DNA of 23,942 bases from Chrysochromulina tobinii (Eukaryota > Haptophyta > Prymnesiales > Chrysochromulinaceae). Position numbers and translations under genes: made by a program. A model generated the notes under the pieces. That model was not told the origin of the DNA and did not search any database. It saw nothing but the letters and a program-made list of their open reading frames with translations. Shown piece after piece: positions 16,009 through 23,715 of the stretch (position 1 is the first letter of the stretch; the number at the start of each line of letters is the position of its first letter). The DNA is taken from the NCBI GenBank assembly GCA_001275005.1, contig JWZX01002991.1, positions 1-23,942 on the forward strand, given 5' to 3'.

Positions 16009-18584
16009 ACTCCCCGATGGTGGCCGCGGATGGCCGCGAGGGCGGCCTCAACGGCGGCGGAGGCGGCCGAGATGGAGGCCGCAGCGCCCGGAGCCCCAGG
16101 CGCCGCACCGGGCGCCGCACTGCACGCTGACGAAGCGGTTGCGACGGCAGGCGGTGGCACGAGCATAGCCACCGAGGTATGGCTACTAGTATGGCTACTG
16201 GAGGCAGCGCCGAGGAGCGGGCGCGGAAAGGGCAGCATGGGCGGAAGTATGCTGCCGCCGAGGCTGCTGCAGACAAGGGGTGCGTCGCGGCTGCCCACGG
16301 CGGCGAGATTTGGAAACGGAGCTCCCAGAGCAATCCCAGCTGATGAGAGGTTGAGGCCTGGAGGGAGGCCTGGCATGCAGAAGCCGCTGCCGGGCATGCC
16401 CCCGTAACGGCTCCCCACTGGGCCGCTGTCCTGGAACATTCTGTCCCCTCCCATGCCGGCTGCCATCGGGCCTGGGAAGAGGCCAGCCCCCAGTGGCGAA
16501 TGGCCCGGAAAGAGGCTGTGGGGAAAGAGGCTGCGAGCCGTCGCCGCGTGCGCCGCCGCCGCCGCCGCGCTCAACGCACTGTTGATCGTCCCGGCCGTCT
16601 CATGCAGCGGCGTCTCCTTCTTCTTGCGCTTGCTGCCGGAGAGCGAGCCCTTGGACGAGCCTTGAGGCGCGCCCTCGCTCTCGCGCGAGCCGGGCTCCGA
16701 ACCCTCGCCCGGCACAAGGCGCGGAGGCGTGCCCGCGCCGACCGACACGCCCCTAGTTTCCTTTCTTGGCCGAGGCTCCCTTTGGATCTTCTGAGCTGCC
16801 CGCTGCCGCTTGACGAAGTCCTTGATGAAATCCGTGGGCGCGGGCCCCTCGCCGCCCGCCGCCTGCCAGCTGGCCTGCGCCTCGGCTGCTGCGTGCGCCT
16901 TTGCCTCGGCGGCCAGCGCCTTAGCCTCCGCTGCTTGCGCCTTTGCGAGCGCCTTGGCCTCTGCCGCTTCGGCCTTCTCGGCCTTGGCAGCCTCGGCATT
17001 CGCCTTGGCCTCGATCTTCTGCTGCTTGGCACCCGCCTTGGCAGCCTCGGCGTCCGCCTTGGCCTGTGCCTCCGCGTGCACCTTCTCCTCCTCTTTCTCC
17101 TTCTCCGCCGCCGCAGCCGCGGCGAGTCCTTCGACGGTGGGCAGCCGTTGGCACGCCGGGTTGAGTGGGTTTGCCGCCAGAGCTAGCTCGGCTACGTGCG
17201 CCCGTGCACACTTGGCGATGGCCTTGAGGTTGTACCCGCCCTCAAGAAGCGAGACCATCCGGCCGGCGCAGCAATCGACCGCCAGCCGCGCGAGCCGCCT
17301 CGTGAGCTCCGCAAACGTGCTCTCCGAGAGCGCCAAAAACCCAGAGAGGTCCGGAGCATCATCTCGATGGGCGTCGAAGCCCGTCGAGATGATGATGAGA
17401 TCGGGCGCGAAGGCGCGCACCGCCGGGGCCACATGCTCGTCGTACGCGGCGAGGTACTTCTCCGGGGGCGTGCCTCTCGGCAGCGGCACGTTGACGAGGC
17501 GCGAGCTCACATCGAGCTCCGTACCGGTCATCGGGAAGAAGTTGTCTTCACAGCCGTGCAATGACGCGTACAATACGTCGGGCCACGTGCGCACGATCTC
17601 CTCGGTGCCGTTGCCGTGGTGCAGGTCGACGTCGATGATGGCCACGCGCCGCACGATCTCCGGGTAGCGCAGCAATGCATGCTTCGCCGCGATCGCCGCG
17701 TTGTTCAGCAGGCAGAAGCCTTGGCCGCATCGGTCATCGGCGTTCGCGTCCGAGACGGCGCCCGAGTCGGAGGCGGTGTCACTCTCGGCACCGCTCCCGA
17801 TGGCGAGCGAGGTCGACGAGGAGGCGGCCGAGGTGGCCGAGGAGCCGGTCACGGTGCTCGCCGTGCCCGCCGCGGCCGAAGCCGCCGCGGCAAAGCTCAA
17901 CGGGCCCGCCGTGGTGCCGTCCGCGCCTGCGTGGTGGCCGGGAGGCCGGATGGCTGCAAAGGCGTTCGGGCACTCGCCGCGCGCGACGGCGTCGACGGCG
18001 CGGCAGGCGGTGAGCGCGGCGCATAGCGCGGCCGAAAGCGACGACGCCGAAACGAATGTGTCGCCCGTGACGCCCGAGAGGTTGCGTGCCAGCGGCGGAC
18101 GCAGACGATTGGGCTGGCGCGCCTTGGCCGACAGGTGCTCGCAGCGTGAGCGCAGCTTGTCGAGGTATCTGCGCGTGTGCACGGCGCGCACGGCCGGGAG
18201 GATGGTCGATTCGAGGTATATGACCGACTCGGTCCGCTGCAGCGCTGCGCGCAGCCCAGTCTGGGTCTGCTCGTCGGCCTCGTGCGTCAGCTCGGTGAGC
18301 TGCGCCTCGAGCATGGCGAGCATGGCGGGCGAGCTGTCGAGCTCGACAACGTCGAAGGGCGCGGCAGCGTGCACTGACGGCGGCGGCGGCATCAGCGATG
18401 ACGCAGCATCCGGAGGCTGCTTCAACTTGACCTCATCCGCGAGCTGCCGGATCGCTTGCATGACTGACTGCACCCGCGCAGGCTGCTCGGGCAGGTGAGA
18501 GCGCGTCACGTGCGTGAGACACTGCAAGTGCGTGATGCAGAGCGTCCCTTTGCGAGCCGGGCGCGGACCGAATGGGCTGTCCAT
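15942..18584 (-). CDS. Histone deacetylase, class II-like, with long alanine-rich C-terminus
   Basis: A zinc-dependent deacetylase acting on acetyl-lysine of histones or other proteins. ATG 18584; 880 residues to the first stop. Seen: an N-terminal THVTRSHLPEQPARV; RPPGHHA at 213-219 with the paired catalytic histidines 217-218; GFCLLNNAAIAA from 289; and the zinc ligands Asp320 and His322 in DVDLHHGNGT. TGFDAHRDDAP follows with zinc ligand Asp404, and SLLEGGYN with the catalytic Tyr451. All active-site residues are present, so an active enzyme is expected. Odd: about 65 Ala/Ser/Thr/Asp-rich residues (221-285) are inserted between the His pair and GFCLLNN, a place where homologs are usually compact. 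After the domain comes an Ala/Lys/Glu coiled coil (about 485-575), a basic patch (IKDFVKRQRAAQK) and a Gly/Pro/Ala/Ser tail. The true 3' end is uncertain. Divergent from the TAPT1-family gene. Confidence 0.93.
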   Translation of the reverse strand: MDSPFGPRPARKGTLCITHLQCLTHVTRSHLPEQPARVQSVMQAIRQLADEVKLKQPPDAASSLMPPPPSVHAAAPFDVVELDSSPAMLAMLEAQLTELTHEADEQTQTGLRAALQRTESVIYLESTILPAVRAVHTRRYLDKLRSRCEHLSAKARQPNRLRPPLARNLSGVTGDTFVSASSLSAALCAALTACRAVDAVARGECPNAFAAIRPPGHHAGADGTTAGPLSFAAAASAAAGTASTVTGSSATSAASSSTSLAIGSGAESDTASDSGAVSDANADDRCGQGFCLLNNAAIAAKHALLRYPEIVRRVAIIDVDLHHGNGTEEIVRTWPDVLYASLHGCEDNFFPMTGTELDVSSRLVNVPLPRGTPPEKYLAAYDEHVAPAVRAFAPDLIIISTGFDAHRDDAPDLSGFLALSESTFAELTRRLARLAVDCCAGRMVSLLEGGYNLKAIAKCARAHVAELALAANPLNPACQRLPTVEGLAAAAAAEKEKEEEKVHAEAQAKADAEAAKAGAKQQKIEAKANAEAAKAEKAEAAEAKALAKAQAAEAKALAAEAKAHAAAEAQASWQAAGGEGPAPTDFIKDFVKRQRAAQKIQREPRPRKETRGVSVGAGTPPRLVPGEGSEPGSRESEGAPQGSSKGSLSGSKRKKKETPLHETAGTINSALSAAAAAAHAATARSLFPHSLFPGHSPLGAGLFPGPMAAGMGGDRMFQDSGPVGSRYGGMPGSGFCMPGLPPGLNLSSAGIALGAPFPNLAAVGSRDAPLVCSSLGGSILPPMLPFPRPLLGAASSSHTSSHTSVAMLVPPPAVATASSACSAAPGAAPGAPGAAASISAASAAVEAALAAIRGHHRGVGPPVSLSSRLPDERGNQASSE

Positions 18585-18720
18585 CTCAATAGCGCGTGAG
18601 GGACGAAATTTGTACAGAGAGAGGGCGCCAGCTGATGCGACTCATAAGTGCTCAAGACGCCGCGAAAATCTCTGCACTGCGTGACGGTCAACTATGTAGA
18701 ACAAGCCGACTAACAACAAA
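18585..18720. promoter_or_regulatory. Compact bidirectional promoter, HDAC / TAPT1-family gene
   Basis: Only 136 bp separate the deacetylase ATG (minus, 18584) from the TAPT1-family ATG (plus, 18721). Both promoters and both 5' untranslated regions must fit here or overlap the genes. The segment is less GC-rich than its flanks and ends AACAACAAAATGG, an A-rich context favourable for the plus-strand start. Confidence 0.6.
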
Positions 18721-20250
18721 ATGGATCCCTGTGAAACGTCTTTCACAGTAGTGAAGCCGGCAATGAATATGGCGCGGGAAGGCTTCGCGACCTTCCTCGG
18801 CGGCCAGCTGGGCTGGGACGCCTCGCCACCAGACAGCGTCGGGCGCCAGCAAAGCATCGCGCGCAAGCGGGCGGGTGTGTACAATTTTCTGCAGGTGCCG
18901 TGGAACCTCGAGCCGCTGCTGCTCTTTGGCTACATGACTTGCCTCGACAGCTTCCTGCAGCTCGTGACATTCATGCCGCTGCGCGTGCTCGGCGCGCTAC
19001 TCAGCCTGCTCCGTGGCCGACGGCTGAGCTACGCGCAGTCGAGTGACGTGCTGCGCGCGCTGCTCATCATCGTCGCTTCCGTGCTACTGCTCGAGGTGGA
19101 CACCTCTCACACGTACCACAACGTGCGCAACCAGGCGACGCTGAAGCTGTACGTGATCTTCAACTTGCTCGAGGTCTTCGACAAGCTGTGTTCCTCCTTC
19201 GGGCAGGACATCCTCGAGTCACTCTTCGAGACCGCCCACCAGCCGCGCCGCTGGAAGGGCGGCCTTGTCTTCGACTTTGTGATCGCGCTGGTGTACGTCG
19301 TGCTGCACACGATGGTGCTGTTCTACCACGCTGTGGCGCTCAACATCGCCCTGAACTCGCACAACAACATTCTGATCACGCTGCTCATCTCGAACAACTT
19401 TGTCGAGCTCAAGGGCAACGTCTTCAAAAAGTGCGAGCGCGAGCACCTCTTCCAGGTGGCGTGCTCGGACGTGGTCGAGCGCTTCCAACTCTCAGTGTAC
19501 CTGTCGATCGTGCTGATGCAGTTCATCTTCGTGCTCAAGGTGGAGTGGACGATCGACGAGCTATCCGAGCTTGGCCTCTCCTTTGGGCTCATCCTCGCTG
19601 CCGAGCTCTTCGTTGATTGGATCAAGCACTCCTTCATCATCAAGTTCAATCGGATTCAGCCGAGCATCTACGGCACCTTCGTGCAGATCCTCTGCGCGGA
19701 CGCACGACGGCCCTCCGAGGCGCTCTCGCCCAAGTCGCGTGAGATGGCCGCAAGGGCCGCAATGGCCGACGACGGGCAGATGACGAGCCCGGGCGAGTTC
19801 AGCACGCCTGTCGCGGGGCGCATGGGCTTCGTGCCGCTGCCGCTGCTCTGCCTGGTCGTGCGTGTCCTCGGGCACGACGTCGCGCCGCGCGTGTACCTCG
19901 GGCACCCGTCGGGCTGGCTCATGTGCTTCCTCCTCTGGCTATCGCTCTGTTTCGTCAAGGTGCTCACCGGCATCACGTTGCTCGGATTCGCTTGCGCGGC
20001 GGGCAGTGAGCAGCAACCTCCGGAAAGGGCAAGGGTGAGGAAATCAGCCTCGACGGCAGCTTTTCGCGCTTTACTCTGCACGAGAAGCCCGTCGAGGGCA
20101 AGGGTGCTGTCTCCCGCTAGCTTCGTCATAGCACATAGTAGTACACGTACCACTCATGGTACCACTCGTCTCGTAACTCGTAGTCGTAGCACATATAGGG
20201 TTTTGGTTTCCTGCTCAAAAAAAGTGAGGTGCGAAACTCGATTCATATAG
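18721..20250 (+). CDS. TAPT1 family (DUF747) multi-pass membrane protein
   Basis: An endomembrane protein of the TAPT1/POD1/Emp65 family, linked in other eukaryotes to ER function, protein quality control and cilium assembly. ATG 18721; 509 residues to the stop. Seen: WNLEPLLLFGYMTCLDSFLQLVTFMPLRVL at about 61-90; membrane segments at about 111-126, 181-208, 257-275, 284-300, 369-383 and 399-424; and family-typical stretches ISNNFVELKGNVFKKC (224-238), DVVERFQLSVYLSIV (250-264) and VDWIKHSFIIKFN (298-310). The length to residue 424 fits the family core. The last about 75 residues (from near 20020) are Arg/Ser/Thr-rich and read like untranslated sequence, while another frame there gives GEEISLDGSFSRFTLHEKPV and stops at 20120, so the C-terminus as read is doubtful. 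Confidence 0.92.
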   Translation: MDPCETSFTVVKPAMNMAREGFATFLGGQLGWDASPPDSVGRQQSIARKRAGVYNFLQVPWNLEPLLLFGYMTCLDSFLQLVTFMPLRVLGALLSLLRGRRLSYAQSSDVLRALLIIVASVLLLEVDTSHTYHNVRNQATLKLYVIFNLLEVFDKLCSSFGQDILESLFETAHQPRRWKGGLVFDFVIALVYVVLHTMVLFYHAVALNIALNSHNNILITLLISNNFVELKGNVFKKCEREHLFQVACSDVVERFQLSVYLSIVLMQFIFVLKVEWTIDELSELGLSFGLILAAELFVDWIKHSFIIKFNRIQPSIYGTFVQILCADARRPSEALSPKSREMAARAAMADDGQMTSPGEFSTPVAGRMGFVPLPLLCLVVRVLGHDVAPRVYLGHPSGWLMCFLLWLSLCFVKVLTGITLLGFACAAGSEQQPPERARVRKSASTAAFRALLCTRSPSRARVLSPASFVIAHSSTRTTHGTTRLVTRSRSTYRVLVSCSKKVRCETRFI

Positions 20251-20334
20251 AGTCTGAGAGCTTAGTGGGAAATATTAGCAAGCAAATTTGCTGCGTGAAT
20301 TTTTCTCGGTGTGAAGAGCTTTTGTGTGTTTGCC

Positions 20335-21702
20335 ATGTGGTTAACAACATTAGCGCTCATGACGCTCTTCGGCACGACGTGGGCTATATTTGAACTGATT
20401 CCGAACGTGTGGCGAGGCGTGCGCGGACGGGAGGGCACCGCCGCGTCCGTGTTGATTGCATACCAGGTGACAACTCTTGCCGGCAATGTCTACCTCGCTG
20501 CTGCCGGGTGGCAAGCATGGTCAGCAGTGGAAACGGCCTCTGCGGAGGATCACCTCTATCTGGACCTTACGTATGTGCGCGATCACCTGCTCGCGCCACT
20601 GCGGGCGCACCTTCTATCCGACTGCGTGCTCTACGTGGCGTTGCCAGAGCTACGCAATGCCCCGATGCTCCTCGTGCATCATCTCATCACAGGAATGCTA
20701 GCTGTGCTCGCGACCGAGCCTAGTGCCTACTGTCATTACTACATCATCTTCTTCGCCGGCGTGGCCGAGGTGTCCAATGTGCCTCTGGCCTTTCTCGAGC
20801 TCGGGCGGCTGCTGCCTCTGTTGCCAGAGGCCTATCCGCGTCTTCACGGCGCTGCGTGGGCAGCCTTCAGCGTGAGCTTCTTCACAGTGCGCGTGCTCTA
20901 TTGGCCAACGCTGGCCGTGCGATTCTGGCTCGACAGCCTGGGCACGCTCCACGACAACCACCGAGCGCAGCACTGGCCAGTCGTGCGCACCTATCTCGTC
21001 GCCAACGCCATCCTGACCGCGATGCAACTCGGCTGGTCATTCAAACTCGCGCGCCGCCTGCTGCACATGCTGCCTGCGATAGAAGCCATGTGCCCCCGGC
21101 GAGCCCTGGGCCACGGCAAGAGCCGCGGCAGCTTCCGCGGGCCCATCTTCGTGGCGACTATGGAGTGGCGGCAGCGACAGCTCGTGGCGTTCGAAACGAC
21201 GCGTCCAGCGCTCGTTTTCGTGTACCGCGCGAGCTGCTGGGCATATAGCCTCGTGGGTATCACTTACGCCGTGTGCCTGCCACGACTACCACCCGACTTT
21301 CAAAACACCGCCATCATGAGCGGGCGAGCATTCGCGGCATGCCTGGTGATCCAAGGCGTGCTCTCCTTCGTGAACGATGCGATCTGCACCTTTGGGTATC
21401 AAATGCCCGGACCGCGCAAGCTCTGGTTGTCCGCCGACCGCCTCGTGGCGACCTCACTAACCGCGAATGCGATTGCAACAGCTCGGGTGTGGGGTGCGTC
21501 CGATCAGTCCGGGGCTCCGAAGGAGCTAGCCATCGCTCTCGTCCTCTCGTTCGCCTTCTTCATCCCCTCGAGATTCTCGGAGATCACGGGGCGCATGCAA
21601 AGCTTTCTCTTCTTCCATTCCTGCTGGCACTGCCTGCCGTGCGTCTTCGCCTCGTCCTGGATCATCCTGTCGGCGTGTAGACACGCGTTTAGTGCGGTTT
21701 AA
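20335..21702 (+). CDS. Multi-pass membrane protein with TLC-like domain
   Basis: A 455-residue hydrophobic protein. The start is the ATG at 20335; the frame opens 24 bases earlier only through GTG. The N-terminal half fits the TRAM-LAG1-CLN8 fold: a first membrane helix (LTTLALMTLFGTTWAIFELI), then SDCVLYVALPEL, a histidine pair in LLVHHLITGMLAVLA, an acidic residue before a small helix in FFAGVAEVSNVPLAFLELGR, and an aromatic helix FSVSFFTVRVLYWPTL. TLC proteins act in ceramide synthesis, lipid handling or ER-Golgi traffic. The C-terminal half adds more membrane helices (SLVGITYAVCLP, FAACLVIQGVLSFVND, ALVLSFAFFIP) and a His/Cys/Trp motif FFHSCWHCLPC; I do not recognise this part, but it may form a second helical bundle. 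It follows the TAPT1-family gene in the same direction. The fold call is moderately sure; the enzyme role is unknown. Confidence 0.78.
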   Translation: MWLTTLALMTLFGTTWAIFELIPNVWRGVRGREGTAASVLIAYQVTTLAGNVYLAAAGWQAWSAVETASAEDHLYLDLTYVRDHLLAPLRAHLLSDCVLYVALPELRNAPMLLVHHLITGMLAVLATEPSAYCHYYIIFFAGVAEVSNVPLAFLELGRLLPLLPEAYPRLHGAAWAAFSVSFFTVRVLYWPTLAVRFWLDSLGTLHDNHRAQHWPVVRTYLVANAILTAMQLGWSFKLARRLLHMLPAIEAMCPRRALGHGKSRGSFRGPIFVATMEWRQRQLVAFETTRPALVFVYRASCWAYSLVGITYAVCLPRLPPDFQNTAIMSGRAFAACLVIQGVLSFVNDAICTFGYQMPGPRKLWLSADRLVATSLTANAIATARVWGASDQSGAPKELAIALVLSFAFFIPSRFSEITGRMQSFLFFHSCWHCLPCVFASSWIILSACRHAFSAV

Positions 21703-22014
21703 TGCGGTTGCGGGTTGCAAATCGCGTTTAAATAAACAAACAAGGTATGACTAATTAGGCCAACTATCCTAAAAACAGGACAACCCGCGCGGTCGCGCGA
21801 AGTCCCGCAATAACCGTAATCCCATCGAAATAATCCTATCCGGGGTCATGCGCGATCGGCACGGCGGTGGAGACATTTGGTTTTCACTACGGTAGTAGAG
21901 GTGGTGTTGACTTGTTGCCGCGCTATCCTTTCGCTTCTCGAGGACGATCCCTCGCTTCCGCACTTGCCCTCAATTGAGCTTTGATTCAGGTTTGCGGCCC
22001 TCTCAGTTTTGATT
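21703..22014. other. Intergenic between convergent genes, 312 bp
   Basis: This holds the 3' ends of the TLC-like gene (plus) and the coiled-coil/SH3-like gene (minus). AAATAAACAAACAAG at about 21730 may be an A-rich polyadenylation region. Near 21970-22075, three versions of a TTTGATT(T)CAG motif occur, the last extending into the end of the minus-strand gene. No gene is supported. Confidence 0.5.
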
Positions 22015-23614
22015 TCAGTTTTGGTGCCCACGTGCGGCTGCCCACGTCGCGAGCTTTGATTTCAGTTCATCTCGTTTCGAGATTCCTTCCTTTGGCGGAT
22101 CGAGGACTGCCTTAGCAACTTGCCCTTCCGTGTCCTTTTTTGGAAAGCGAACCCTCGGGGCTTCCAAAGAGGGCTCGGTGGACGCGTCTCTCGCCGCCCA
22201 GGCGGCCCATCCGGCGCTGAATCTCGGGAAGCGAACTCCCCAGCGTTGCGTTGAGGGGACGCCCGCGGCAGCGCGGGCGCTCGTATCGGCTCCTACTATG
22301 TGCGCCTTGGCGCTCGAGAAGAAGCTCCCGCCGGCCGCGCCGCCAAGCTCGCCCGCGGACGCAAGGAAACGGTGCGTGGAGAGATTGGAACGGTAGGTCC
22401 ATCCTCCTGTGCTCCACGCCGCACTCTGCAGCGACGTGATCTCCCTCGAGATCTCCCTAGTGATCTCCCTCGTGGTGCGGCGGGAGCCGAGAGAGTCTTC
22501 GATCGCGCTCATGCCGTTTCTGGATAGCTCGCCCGACAGCGTGCCCCGTGTGTGCTCACCCAGCAGGGTAGCGCTCGGCGACCATGGCAATGGATCCACG
22601 CTCACGAGGAATTCGTGGCCATCCTGACGAACGGTGACCCAGCCGAGAGGTGCGGCTGTCAGTGCCAATCAGTGCCAATCAGTGCCAATCAGTGCCAATC
22701 AGAGGCAATCAGAGGCAATCAGTGCCAATCAGAGGCAATCCTACCTTGCGAACGGTGACCCAACCAAGAGGTGCCGCAGTGCTCGCAGTAGCAGTAATGA
22801 GCGATCGATAGGTGCCCGGCACGATCTCCTGCGTCTCGAGGACAAAGGCCTGGCCGCCCGCCGGCAGCCTGCCGACCACTTTCGAGTCGAGAGCCGCACC
22901 CTGACGGAGCACTAGCTGCGCCTTTGCCCTGGCGCGTGGCGCGATGATTCTTCCATCATGAGGGCTTGTGACCGCCCATTCCGCAATTTGGACCCTGGTA
23001 TTCACAGCGATGCCGTCGACGCCAGTTGGCGATGCGGCCTTGGCGTAGACGATTGCGCTCGGCGCCGAGACCTGCGCGTATGCTGGCATGAACGCCGTCG
23101 CGCGCTGATTGAGCATCTTGTGCAGCTCCGACTCCGCCGCGAGAGCTGCCTTTTGTACAAAGTCGGGCTTGTTGAGCCGAGTGACCCACGCAGGCGTGTG
23201 CTTGTTCCTCTCGGCCTCGAGCGCAGCCCTTTCTGCGGCCTCTCGCGCCGCTATCGCAGCCCGCTCGGCTTCCGCTGCCGCGGCCACCATCTCGGCCTGA
23301 TGGGCTGCCTCTGCAGCCACCTGCTCCGCTGCCTTCTCTGCGGCCAATCGCTCTTCAAGCGCATGCCTGGCCTCCTCGCTCTCGGCCGCTTTACGTTCTG
23401 CAGCGGCGATCGCCGCTGCCTCGGCATCCAATTTCGCCTGACGCTCCGCGGCCTTCTTGGCTGCTGCTCGCTGAGCAGCTCTCTCCTCCTTCTTCTTCCG
23501 CTCCTCCACCTTGTCGGTCAAGACGAGATCCATCGCTGCCTTGCGACGCGCCTGTTTTTCTTCGTCCGTCTCTGGCCGCTTTAACCCGCTCGGCGCGTCC
23601 TGAACAAACTCCAT
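22015..23614 (-). CDS. Coiled-coil protein with SH3-like domain, two exons
   Basis: Two frames join cleanly into one 492-residue protein: exon 1 is 23614-22745 (290 codons) and exon 2 is 22623-22015 (203 codons including stop), phase 0, with a 121-bp intron. ATG 23614. Seen: residues about 15-140 are a long Ala/Glu/Lys/Arg helix (EEKQARRKAAMD, EERKKKEERAAQRAA, and so on), a charged coiled coil. Residues about 145-175 hold WVTRLNKPDFVQKAALAAES. From about 205 to 305 lies an SH3-like beta barrel with LRQGAALDSKVVGRLPAGG, FVLETQE and LGWVTVRKDGHEFL, the last crossing the exon junction. The exon 2 remainder is Ser/Arg/Thr-rich with a TREITREISREIT repeat. SH3-like domains with a GWVT ending commonly bind peptides or glycans; the role here is unknown. 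The intron joining is supported by frame, splice sites and the continuous domain. Confidence 0.87.
22624..22744 (-). other. Spliceosomal intron made of a minisatellite and a duplicated exon end
   Basis: On the minus strand the intron begins GTAG at 22744 and ends CGTCAG at 22624. It has three parts: four donor bases, eight 10-bp repeats (22661-22740), and a 37-bp segment (22624-22660) that copies the end of exon 1 (22745-22778) with about 26 of 30 matches. Removing it keeps the frame; using the inner AG at about 22656 would leave 32 bases and shift the frame. Confidence 0.85.
22661..22740. repeat. 10-bp minisatellite, eight copies, inside the intron
   Basis: Two unit types, a = AGTGCCAATC and b = AGAGGCAATC, alternate on the plus strand as a-a-a-a-b-b-a-b with no other variation. 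The a/b order suggests amplification in blocks. Confidence 0.97.
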
Positions 23615-23715
23615 GTTAGAGGGCTGCGCGTCCGTCCGAACTTAGTTTGGAGGACTTTGGAGACTTTGGTTAAGTTTAAGTTAAGTTAAGTTAAGTTAAG
23701 TTAAGTTAAGTTAAG
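23615..23715. promoter_or_regulatory. Gap between the SH3-like gene and the right-hand exon, with TTAAG repeat
   Basis: This contains the start-proximal region of the minus-strand gene and then TTAAG units: one at 23670-23674 and eight contiguous at 23676-23715. The repeat ends in AG directly before the open coding frame at 23716, as a splice acceptor would, and GTTAAG at 23669 would serve as a donor. Confidence 0.6.

Noticed and set aside
16500-17186. Plus-strand 228-codon frame opposite the deacetylase
   Set aside because: Arg/Leu-rich mirror of the Ala/Lys-rich coiled-coil region on the other strand.
20311-20334. Upstream start of the TLC-like gene
   Set aside because: The codon at 20311 is GTG; the first ATG, at 20335, begins directly with the membrane helix.
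22015-22668. Treating the two frames at 22015-22668 and 22709-23614 as separate genes
   Set aside because: They share a split SH3-like domain and join in phase through a GT-AG intron; the apparent start of the left frame is inside the intron.
22661-22740. CRISPR-like array
   Set aside because: Units are 10 bp with no spacers, lying in an intron of a eukaryotic gene.
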